The notes under the pieces are model-generated. The model was not told the origin of the DNA and searched no databases. It saw only the letters and a program-made list of their open reading frames with translations. Below are positions 23,008-29,971 of a stretch of DNA of 31,688 bases, piece after piece; positions within the stretch are counted from its first letter, which is position 1, and each line of letters starts with the position of its first letter. The stretch is from CAZMYO01 sp964570525 (GTDB lineage Bacteria; Patescibacteriota; Patescibacteriia; Magasanikbacterales; GWA2-37-8): assembly GCA_964570525.1 (NCBI GenBank), contig CAZMYO010000005.1, forward strand, positions 1-31,688. The letters run 5' to 3'. A program made the position numbers and the translations under genes.

Positions 23008-23048
23008 GGCCTTTGGGCATTACCTCTGGCCGGACCAGGAAGGGTATG
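23008..23048 (+). repeat. 41-bp direct repeat, right copy
   Basis: An exact copy of 21202-21242. The frame reads LAFGHYLWPDQEGYGKLVESP then TAA (23073 region), mirroring the end of the carboxypeptidase. This is therefore probably the stranded original 3' end, or the duplicate, of that gene. Confidence 0.93.
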
Positions 23049-23083
23049 GTAAATTGGTTGAAAGTCCATAAAATTTAATAAGT

Positions 23084-23113
23084 TTGGAAAGGCCTTTGGT
23101 TTCGTGGTATAAT
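23084..23113 (+). promoter_or_regulatory. Promoter of pgk
   Basis: TTGGAA (23084-23089), an 18-bp spacer and a perfect TATAAT (23108-23113) preceded by TGG (extended -10). It lies 21 bp before the pgk ATG and immediately after the inserted unit, so pgk expression is independent of the insertion. Confidence 0.75.
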
Positions 23114-23133
23114 GTAATTATTCCAAAGAAGCT

Positions 23134-24372
23134 ATGAGCCTGCCATTTACCCTACTTCAACAGCTAAAAAATGTCGCCGGTAAAAGAGTGCTCGTGCGCG
23201 TTGACTTTAATGTGCCGGTAAAGAAGGGCGCGGTAGTGGATGATTTTAAAATACGGAAAAGTTTGCCAACCATTAGGCAGCTGATGAAGCAGGGAGCGAA
23301 AGTAATTCTGGTAAGCCACCTCGGGAGGCCGAAAGGCGTTGATAAAAAGTTGAGCTTAAGGCCGGTAAAAAATGATTTAGAACGCCTGGTTAATAAAAAG
23401 ATTTCTTTATTAAAGATTGGAAGATTGGAAGATTGGAAGATTATTAAGCGAGCGACCGAAGAAATGAGAAACGGCACCGTGGCCATGCTTGAAAATATCC
23501 GGTTTTTTTCCGAAGAAGAAAAAAATAGCAAGAGTTTTGCCAAGAAGTTGGCGAGCTTGGCAGACATATTTGTCTTGGACGGGTTTGGGGTGGCTCACCG
23601 CGCGGCCGCTTCGGTATCAGGCGTCGCGAAATTTTTACCCTCTTACGCCGGTATCCTTTTGTCTCAAGAAGTTTCCGCCCTAACGGCGGCAATGGAACAT
23701 CCGCGCCGCCCCTTGGTTGTAATGCTGGGCGGAGCTAAAGTTGAAACCAAAATTCCGGTTTTGAAGCATCTTTTGAGAAAAGCCGACACTATTCTCGTTG
23801 GCGGCGAAATTGCCAACACCTATTGGTGGGCGAAAGGGAAAGCGGTGGGCGCCTCCCTGGTCGGAAAAAAGTATAAAAAAGAAATTTTAAAATATTGTTC
23901 CAATAAAAAGGTAATTTTGCCGGTGGATGTGGTAGTTGGCCGGGCCGATGGCAAAGAGGCGAAAGTGGTGACGGTGAATGAGAAGTTAGAAATAAGAAAT
24001 AAGAAATTAGCCATCTACGATATTGGACCGGCCACGGTAGAGCTCTTTGCCAAATATATCAAAGGCGCTTCAACGCTCATTTGGAATGGCGCCCTGGGGC
24101 GATTTGAACAGCATCCTTACGAGTATGGCACCTATGCCTTGGCGCACCTGTTTGCGGCGCGCTCCAAAGGAAAGGCGAATGGTATTGCCGGCGGCGGAGA
24201 AACGGTCGAAGTTTTACAGCATTTTAAACTGCTTAGCGATATTGACTTGGTTTCAACCGGCGGCGGAGCGATGCTCGAATTTTTAGGCGGGCATAAGTTG
24301 CCAGGTCTAGAAGCCCTGCGTCCGCGGCGGCTCCAAGGAGTGCGGCGTTCCTTATATACGTTTATTTTTTAA
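23134..24372 (+). CDS. pgk: Phosphoglycerate kinase
   Basis: A 412-aa PGK that transfers phosphate from 1,3-bisphosphoglycerate to ADP. Substrate-binding motifs are present: VLVRVDFNVPV (18-28), LVSHLGRPKG, and AMLENIRFFSEEEKN. The nucleotide-binding half shows MLGGAKVETKIPVLKHLL, ILVGGEIANTY, IWNGALGRFE, GIAGGGETVEVL and DLVSTGGGAMLEFLGGHKLPGLEAL. Two small oddities: the usual DAFGTAHR is DGFGVAHR, and after the normal GLEAL end there is an extra basic tail (RPRRLQGVRRSLYTFIF). The loop before ATEEMRNG is encoded by three 8-bp tandem repeats (23415-23438), and AGAAATAAGAAAT repeats near 23985 encode part of a C-domain loop. AAAGAAG before the ATG is a weak Shine-Dalgarno sequence. Confidence 0.96.
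   Translation: MSLPFTLLQQLKNVAGKRVLVRVDFNVPVKKGAVVDDFKIRKSLPTIRQLMKQGAKVILVSHLGRPKGVDKKLSLRPVKNDLERLVNKKISLLKIGRLEDWKIIKRATEEMRNGTVAMLENIRFFSEEEKNSKSFAKKLASLADIFVLDGFGVAHRAAASVSGVAKFLPSYAGILLSQEVSALTAAMEHPRRPLVVMLGGAKVETKIPVLKHLLRKADTILVGGEIANTYWWAKGKAVGASLVGKKYKKEILKYCSNKKVILPVDVVVGRADGKEAKVVTVNEKLEIRNKKLAIYDIGPATVELFAKYIKGASTLIWNGALGRFEQHPYEYGTYALAHLFAARSKGKANGIAGGGETVEVLQHFKLLSDIDLVSTGGGAMLEFLGGHKLPGLEALRPRRLQGVRRSLYTFIF
23415..23442 (+). repeat. GATTGGAA microsatellite inside pgk
   Basis: Three perfect tandem copies of GATTGGAA plus GATT. Three copies make 24 bp, so the frame is kept (IGRLEDWK). A change of one copy would frameshift the gene. Confidence 0.9.
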
Positions 24373-24375
24373 TCA

Positions 24376-24410
24376 GAACCGCGGGGAAAACTCCCTAACG
24401 GTTCAGGGAG
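24376..24410 (+). promoter_or_regulatory. Competing hairpins over the ribosome binding site of the SIMPL gene
   Basis: GAACCG (24376-24381) can pair with CGGTTC (24399-24404), while CTCCCT (24391-24396) can pair with AGGGAG (24405-24410), which is the Shine-Dalgarno-like sequence 7 bp before the ATG at 24418. The two pairings cannot form together. It may be a simple translational switch or chance. Confidence 0.3.
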
Positions 24411-24417
24411 AATTTAT

Positions 24418-25263
24418 ATGGCGTTACTAAACAAAAGGATGGAGGCAACGGCTCCGAACGATAGTCAGAACACCGCCCGCCACTGCTGTGGATGGAGCGG
24501 CCGCAATGAGTTTGTTAAAAAAATTATGTGCACCCTGGTCGCGGTGCTGTTCGTTTACCTCATCCTCTATGTGGGAGTCCTCATGCGCAATAATGTTAAA
24601 AAATATAACTACATCGGCCTGGCCGACCAGATGGAGCGCGCCATCACCGTCACCGGTCTCGGCAAGGTGAATGGAAAAAACGATATCGCCGTTACCACCA
24701 TCGGGTATTCCAATACCGACAAAAACGTCGCCAAGGCCCAAGCCGATAATAAGCGCGTGATGGATCAGATAGTGGCCGCGCTCAAGAAACTGGGTGTCGA
24801 AGAGAAGGACATGCAAAGCAACTATTCAATCTACCCGGATTACAATTACACGCAGGACAAGGGCCAAGAACTTAAAGGCTACCGTGTTTCGAATAACGTG
24901 ACGGTAAAAATACGCGACCTCGCCAAGATTAGCGATGTTCTATCGTTGCCTGGTAAGTACGGCGCCACCGAAGTGAGCGGGCTGAATTTTACCATTGATG
25001 ATCCGGAGAATTTAAAATCAGAGGCCCGGGACAAGGCGGTTACCGATGCCAAAATGAAGGCCAATAAACTTGTCCGCGCGCTTGGAGCGCGGTTGGTAGA
25101 AGTGATTTCTTACAGTGAATACGAGTCGGGAGAATACCCGCCAATCTATGCCAGCCTGAAGGCCAATACGGGTGGCGGCGGTCCAGCGCCCGAAGCGATC
25201 GTTTCCGGCGGTAAGGATGTGACAGTTAATGTGAATGTGACATACAAAATTATGAGCTGGTAG
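24418..25263 (+). CDS. SIMPL-domain (DUF541) exported protein
   Basis: A 281-aa protein. A cytoplasmic N-terminus of about 36 residues precedes one membrane segment (37-56), and residues 67-281 are a SIMPL/DUF541 domain: ITVTGLGKVNGKNDIAVTT at its start, AQADNKRVMDQIVAALKKLG, then KDMQSNYSIYPDYNY, SNNVTVKIRDLAKISDVL, ARDKAVTDAKMKANKLVRAL and a final VNVNVTYKI strand. This family forms periplasmic or surface oligomers, and no general biochemical function is established. GGGAG upstream could be the ribosome binding site. The gene starts 45 bp after pgk and ends in a terminator, so it may be co-transcribed with pgk. Two adjacent Cys (23-24) precede the membrane segment. Confidence 0.88.
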   Translation: MALLNKRMEATAPNDSQNTARHCCGWSGRNEFVKKIMCTLVAVLFVYLILYVGVLMRNNVKKYNYIGLADQMERAITVTGLGKVNGKNDIAVTTIGYSNTDKNVAKAQADNKRVMDQIVAALKKLGVEEKDMQSNYSIYPDYNYTQDKGQELKGYRVSNNVTVKIRDLAKISDVLSLPGKYGATEVSGLNFTIDDPENLKSEARDKAVTDAKMKANKLVRALGARLVEVISYSEYESGEYPPIYASLKANTGGGGPAPEAIVSGGKDVTVNVNVTYKIMSW

Positions 25264-25281
25264 TTTTAGACGATAAGTTTT

Positions 25282-25308
25282 AAAGGGGGCTCCTCAAGCC
25301 CCTTTTTT
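25282..25308 (+). terminator. Intrinsic terminator after the SIMPL gene
   Basis: AAAGGGGGCT (25282-25291) pairs with AGCCCCTTT (from 25297) with one bulged G, followed by a T tract to 25308. It lies 19 bp after the stop codon. Confidence 0.85.
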
Positions 25309-25322
25309 AGTAGGGGGAGGTA

Positions 25323-25331
25323 TGGTATAAT
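25323..25331 (+). promoter_or_regulatory. Extended -10 promoter for eno-gpmI
   Basis: TGGTATAAT (25323-25331), a perfect -10 with TGn extension, 46 bp before the eno ATG and directly after a terminator. The -35 region is not recognisable. Confidence 0.7.
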
Positions 25332-25376
25332 TTTAACTACGCCAAGGTATCTTAAAATTTACTTAAACTCAAGTCT

Positions 25377-26624
25377 ATGAAGATTAAAAGCGTTATTGCC
25401 CGGGAAATTTTGGACTCACGCGGCAACCCCACAGTTGAAGCAAAAGTTGTTTTGGAGAATGGTCTCGCGGCGGTCGCGAAAGTTCCTTCCGGAGCCTCCA
25501 CTGGCACGCACGAGGCGCTTGAGCTGCGCGACGGCGGCAAGCGTTACGGCGGCAAAGGGGTGTTAAAAGCGGTCAAGAACGTAAACACAGAAATTGCGCC
25601 GGCTCTCAAAGGAATGGACGTGACTAAAATTAAGGAAATTGACGGGAAAATGATCGCGCTTGATGGCACCGCAAATAAATCCCGTTTGGGGGCAAACGCC
25701 ATTTTGTCGGTTTCACTCGCGGCCGCTCGTCTTGGCGCGATCGCCACCAATATCCCGCTCTATCAATATTTGAGGCACAGCTATAAAATTCCGGAAAAAG
25801 GTTATCGATTACCCGTTCCCACCATGAATATTTTGAACGGCGGGCGCCATGCCGATAATAATCTCTCCATCCAGGAGTTTATGATAATTCCCCGCCACAA
25901 ACTTTTGCGCGAGCGAGTGCGTATGGGATCACAGATTTTTCACTCGTTGGCGAATCTCCTTAGTCAGAAAGGCTACTCCACTGGAGTTGGCGACGAAGGC
26001 GGGTTTGCTCCCGAACTTTTAAACAACGAACGCGGGCTCCAGCTTATTATGGAAGCGATTAAGCTCGCCGGCTGGGAGCCGGGCAAGCATGTGTTTTTGG
26101 GTTTGGATGTGGCGGCTTCGGAATTTTATCGCCACGGCAGCTATTATTTTGTTGGTAAAAAACAAGGCTGGCGGGCAGATAAAATGATCGCGGTTCTCGA
26201 GCAGTGGGTAAAGAAATACCCTTTAATTTTCATTGAAGACGCCTTAAGCGAAGACGATTGGGAGAATTGGCAGAAACTTACCAAAGAGCTTGGCAAAAAA
26301 GCAACCTTGGTGGGAGACGATTTGTTTGTGACGAATGTGGAACGATTGCAAAAGGGAATTGATGAGAAAGTAGCTAACGCTATTCTTATAAAAGTAAATC
26401 AGATCGGCACCGTGACCGAAACCATCGCGGCGATTATGCTCGCCAAAAATAATGGTTACCAAATCGCCATTTCGCATCGCAGTGGTGAGACTGCCGATAC
26501 TTTTATTGCCGATCTGGCCGTGGCGGTGAATTCGGAATTTATTAAAACCGGATCGTTATCGCGTTCCGAGCGGGTGGAAAAGTATAACCGGCTGATGGAA
26601 ATTGAGCTTGAGCTCGGACTCTAA
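25377..26624 (+). CDS. eno: Enolase
   Basis: A 415-aa enolase, slightly shorter than the usual 425-435. It dehydrates 2-phosphoglycerate to phosphoenolpyruvate. Conserved elements appear in order: EILDSRGNPTVEAKV, PSGASTGTHEALELRDG (the mobile loop), NILNGGRHADNNLSIQEFMI, GVGDEGGFAPEL, FLGLDVAASEFY and PLIFIEDALSEDDW (metal ligands), GDDLFVTN, and the signature ILIKVNQIGTVTET with its catalytic Lys, then ISHRSGETADTFIADLAV. All expected active-site residues are present. A weak Shine-Dalgarno sequence at most. gpmI follows after 11 bp, so the two consecutive glycolytic steps share a transcript. Confidence 0.97.
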   Translation: MKIKSVIAREILDSRGNPTVEAKVVLENGLAAVAKVPSGASTGTHEALELRDGGKRYGGKGVLKAVKNVNTEIAPALKGMDVTKIKEIDGKMIALDGTANKSRLGANAILSVSLAAARLGAIATNIPLYQYLRHSYKIPEKGYRLPVPTMNILNGGRHADNNLSIQEFMIIPRHKLLRERVRMGSQIFHSLANLLSQKGYSTGVGDEGGFAPELLNNERGLQLIMEAIKLAGWEPGKHVFLGLDVAASEFYRHGSYYFVGKKQGWRADKMIAVLEQWVKKYPLIFIEDALSEDDWENWQKLTKELGKKATLVGDDLFVTNVERLQKGIDEKVANAILIKVNQIGTVTETIAAIMLAKNNGYQIAISHRSGETADTFIADLAVAVNSEFIKTGSLSRSERVEKYNRLMEIELELGL

Positions 26625-26635
26625 TCGCGTAGCCT

Positions 26636-28204
26636 ATGAAGAAGACGGGGACAACGCTTTTGGTTATCCTCGACGGTTGGGGAATTGCCGACCATCGTAA
26701 AAAGGGAAATGCCATCACGCCAAAGACGGCGCCGAATTATTATAGTTGGTTCAAAAAATTTCCGCATACCGAACTCCAGGCCAGTGGAGAAGCGGTTGGG
26801 CTTTTTAGAGGCCAAGAGGGCAACAGCGAAGCGGGGCACCTAAACATCGGCGCCGGCCGCGTCGTGCGGCAAGACGAGCGCTACATTACCAGCGCCATCA
26901 AGGACGGCACTTTTTTTAAGAACAACGCATTTCGTGAAGCGCTCTACCAGGCGCGTAAGTATAATACCGCCGCGCATCTTATGGGGCTACTCTCCAACCA
27001 CAATAGCGCTCACTCTTGCCCCGAGCATCTGCAAGCGCTGTTGGATTTATTCCACGAGCACGGCCTAAAAAAAGTTTACCTCCATCTGTTCACCGACGGC
27101 CGGGATTCTGGTCAGCACGATGCCTCAATGCACCTTAAAAAATTGGAAGCGCATTTTCACGGCACCGAGCGGATTGCCACCATCATGGGCCGGCTGTACG
27201 CTATGGATAGGAATAAAATTTGGTGGCGCACCGAGAAAGCCTATCGCGCCATGGTCCTGGGAGAAGGAAGACGTGTTTCTAGTGTAGCCGAGGCAATTAC
27301 TCAAGCCTATAACTCCGGAGAGAGCGATGAGTTTATTACGCCGACCATTATTATGAATGACGGCCAGCCTGTCGCGACCATCAAAGACAATGACGCGCTG
27401 TTTTTTTTCAATTTACGGAGTGATCGGGCGCGGCAGATAACCAAAGCTTTTACGCAGCCCGATTTTAACAAGGTTAATCCGGATAGTTTTACGCGGACGC
27501 ATCTTCCGCGCAATATTCGCTTTGTGGCTCTCACCGATTTTGGCCCCGATCTCCCCGGAGTTTTTACCGCTTTTCCCAGTCGCGATGTTTCGCACAGCTT
27601 GGTTCAGACTTTGTGCCCTCGCCGCCAGCTTTATGTGGCGGAGTCGGAAAAATTCGCGCACGTCACGTACTTTTTAAATGGCGGCTATGCCCAACATTTT
27701 TGCGATGAGCGGTGGGTAAAAATTGAGTCTAACCATGTGAAAGATTTTGAAGTTGACCCCAAGATGCGAGCTGAACAAATAGGGGCGTATACTATTGCGT
27801 CCATTCTTCACGGTAATTTTGAATTTATCGCGGTTAATTTTGCCAACGCCGATATGCTCGGGCACACCGGAAACTTGCGCGCGGCCGAAGCGGCCGTGGC
27901 CGCTTTGGACAAGGTTTTGGGTAAACTGGTAGCAGTAGCTTTAAAGAACGGTGTCAAGACTATTATTACGGCCGATCATGGCAATGTGGAAGAGATGATC
28001 AATCTTAAAACCGGTGAAGTTGATTCGGAGCATTCCACTAATCCGGTGCCGTTCTTTCTTATCGCCCACCCCTCGGTCTATAAAAAGTGGGGAATCAAAA
28101 AGAAAAATTTGCGAAAAGGAAAACTGGCCGATATCGCTCCCACGGCATTAAAAATAATGGGAATAGCCAAACCAGCGGCAATGACGGGAAAAAGTTTATT
28201 GTAG
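26636..28204 (+). CDS. gpmI: Cofactor-independent phosphoglycerate mutase, copy 1
   Basis: A 522-aa iPGM of normal length that interconverts 3- and 2-phosphoglycerate with Mn-dependent chemistry. The metal site and catalytic residues are intact: LDGWG at the start, GNSEAGHLNIGAGR with catalytic Ser64, FTDGRDS, GRLYAMDR, NLRSDRAR, SEKFAHVTYFLNG, NFANADMLGHTGN, TADHGNVEEM and EHSTNPVPF. One departure: the usual VHSHxxHL motif reads AHSCPEHL, keeping the first His but changing the second to Cys. The gene lies in an operon with eno. A divergent second copy follows 103 bp downstream. Codon use and length give no hint of decay. Confidence 0.95.
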   Translation: MKKTGTTLLVILDGWGIADHRKKGNAITPKTAPNYYSWFKKFPHTELQASGEAVGLFRGQEGNSEAGHLNIGAGRVVRQDERYITSAIKDGTFFKNNAFREALYQARKYNTAAHLMGLLSNHNSAHSCPEHLQALLDLFHEHGLKKVYLHLFTDGRDSGQHDASMHLKKLEAHFHGTERIATIMGRLYAMDRNKIWWRTEKAYRAMVLGEGRRVSSVAEAITQAYNSGESDEFITPTIIMNDGQPVATIKDNDALFFFNLRSDRARQITKAFTQPDFNKVNPDSFTRTHLPRNIRFVALTDFGPDLPGVFTAFPSRDVSHSLVQTLCPRRQLYVAESEKFAHVTYFLNGGYAQHFCDERWVKIESNHVKDFEVDPKMRAEQIGAYTIASILHGNFEFIAVNFANADMLGHTGNLRAAEAAVAALDKVLGKLVAVALKNGVKTIITADHGNVEEMINLKTGEVDSEHSTNPVPFFLIAHPSVYKKWGIKKKNLRKGKLADIAPTALKIMGIAKPAAMTGKSLL

Positions 28205-28217
28205 CAGAGCAAGCTAT

Positions 28218-28282
28218 AAGCAGAATAAGCAAAGTAAGCACGATTTAATCGTTTCGCGGCGCTTAACTTGCTTATTCTGCCT
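28218..28282. repeat. Imperfect 22-bp inverted repeat between the two gpmI genes
   Basis: 28218-28239 and 28261-28282 match as reverse complements with three mismatches (AAGCAGAATAAGCAA and its complement). Short AGCAGA/TAAGCA units are also directly repeated on each side. There is no long T tract. It could be a weak terminator or a dispersed repeat. I see no promoter here. Confidence 0.6.
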
Positions 28283-28307
28283 ACTCTGCTTAATCTGCTC
28301 ATATTTT

Positions 28308-29891
28308 ATGTCCAATAAATACAAACCAATAGTTCTCCTTATCTTTGATGGCTGGGGGGTGGCTCCGGCCGGAGACGGCAATGCCATAACTCGGGCCAAG
28401 ACGCCGAATTTTTTAGATACTCTAAAAAACTATCCTTCACTAACGCTCCACGCTTCGGGCAATGAAGTCGGTCTGTTATTTGGTGAAATCGGCAACTCCG
28501 AAGTCGGCCACCTAAACATCGGCGCCGGCCGCGTGTATTATCAATCGTGTCCTCGCATCAACCAAGAAATAGAAAGCGGAAATTTTTTCAATAATAAGTT
28601 TTTTTTGGAAGCGATTGAACGAGTGAAAAAAAATAAGTCACGGCTCCATCTCATCGGCATGTTAAGCTCCGGCAATGTCCATTCCAGCAACGAACATCTC
28701 TTTGCGCTCCTCGAACTTTGCCGGCGGCAAGGTCTGGGGAGCGAAGTTGTTGTGCACGCTATTCTCGATGGGCGCGACTGCTTATATAATAGCGGCAAGG
28801 GCTTTGTGGCCGAGCTTCAAAATAAAATGCGGGAACTTAAAGTTGGCAGAATTGCCACGCTCTCGGGGCGGTTTTACGCCATGGATCGCGACAATCGCTG
28901 GCCGCGGGTGGAAAAAGCGTATCGCGCTATGGCGGAAGGCGTGGCTGACCGGCAATCTGCGGATCCTTTGCAAGCTATCGAGGATTCCTATGCCGCCAAA
29001 GTATACGATGAGGAATTTGTCCCAACGGTTATCGCTGCCAATGGCAAGCCCTTGGCAACAGTCGCCGAGGGCGACGCGGCGATTTTCTTTAATTATCGTC
29101 CCGATCGCGCGCGCGAATTAACCCAAGCGTTTGTCATCCCGGGTTTTGATAAATTTGAGCGGGCCTACCTAAAGGACCTCTATTTTGTCACCATGATGGA
29201 GTATGAAAAAGATCTGCCGGCGGCGGTGGCTTACGAGCCGGTGGTGGTAAGAAACTGTTTGGCCGAAGCGGTGAGCAAAGCCGGCCTCAAACAATTCCAT
29301 ATCGCCGAAACCGAGAAGTACGCGCACGTTACCTTTTTTCTCAACGGCACGGTTGAAGAAGCCTTCCCGGGCGAAGAGCGAGCGCTGGTTCCTTCTCCGA
29401 AAGTCGCGAACTATGCCGAAGCGCCGGAAATGTCGGTGTACGAGATAACCAAGGAAGCGGCGAAGGCGATTGATAGTCAAAAGTATGACCTTATTGTAAT
29501 GAATTTTGCCAGCCCCGATATGGTAGGCCATACCGGCAACATCGAAGCGACAATTTTAGCCTGCGAAGCGACGGACAAATGTTTAGGCGAGATAGTAAAG
29601 CACACCCTTGCCAATAAAGGGGTCGTTGTTGTAACAGCCGACCACGGCAACGCGGAAGAGGTGCTTAACTTGCAAACTGGAGAAATTGACAAAGAACATT
29701 CTACCAACCCGGTGCCGTTGCTCATTATCGGCAAGGATTTTCTGGGGCAGGCCGGGCCAAGCGGCGATCCGCCCGAGGGAGACTTAAGTCTTATGCCACC
29801 GGTGGGAGTATTAGCCGATGTGGCGCCGACGGTGCTTAAGCTTATGGGGCTGGAACAGCCGCCCGAGATGACCGGAAGGGCGTTGATTTAA
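28308..29891 (+). CDS. gpmI: Cofactor-independent phosphoglycerate mutase, copy 2
   Basis: A 527-aa second iPGM. It has the complete set of motifs: FDGWG, GNSEVGHLNIGAGR with Ser64, ILDGRDC, GRFYAMDRD, NYRPDRARE, TEKYAHVTFFLNG, NFASPDMVGHTGN, TADHGNAEEV and EHSTNPVPL. The VHSHxxHL motif reads VHSSNEHL, again with the second His lost. It is clearly a paralogue of copy 1 but diverged over most of its length, so the duplication is old or one copy was acquired separately. An insert rich in Gly and Pro (GPSGDPPEGDLS) near the C-terminus is absent from copy 1. No Shine-Dalgarno sequence. Whether both are phosphoglycerate mutases or one has shifted substrate cannot be told from sequence. Confidence 0.93.
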   Translation: MSNKYKPIVLLIFDGWGVAPAGDGNAITRAKTPNFLDTLKNYPSLTLHASGNEVGLLFGEIGNSEVGHLNIGAGRVYYQSCPRINQEIESGNFFNNKFFLEAIERVKKNKSRLHLIGMLSSGNVHSSNEHLFALLELCRRQGLGSEVVVHAILDGRDCLYNSGKGFVAELQNKMRELKVGRIATLSGRFYAMDRDNRWPRVEKAYRAMAEGVADRQSADPLQAIEDSYAAKVYDEEFVPTVIAANGKPLATVAEGDAAIFFNYRPDRARELTQAFVIPGFDKFERAYLKDLYFVTMMEYEKDLPAAVAYEPVVVRNCLAEAVSKAGLKQFHIAETEKYAHVTFFLNGTVEEAFPGEERALVPSPKVANYAEAPEMSVYEITKEAAKAIDSQKYDLIVMNFASPDMVGHTGNIEATILACEATDKCLGEIVKHTLANKGVVVVTADHGNAEEVLNLQTGEIDKEHSTNPVPLLIIGKDFLGQAGPSGDPPEGDLSLMPPVGVLADVAPTVLKLMGLEQPPEMTGRALI

Positions 29892-29909
29892 AAGAATTAG
29901 AAAAGCATC

Positions 29910-29937
29910 TTGCCAAAACCCCCATATATGCTAATCT
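29910..29937 (+). promoter_or_regulatory. Possible promoter for the 527-aa gene
   Basis: TTGCCA (29910-29915) with TAATCT (29932-29937) after TGC gives a 16-bp spacer and an extended -10. TCTAAT (29935-29940) is an alternative -10. It lies 34 bp before the ATG at 29972. Confidence 0.4.
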
Positions 29938-29971
29938 AATAGCAAAAGCAACTTAATCAAGCACTGTTAAT

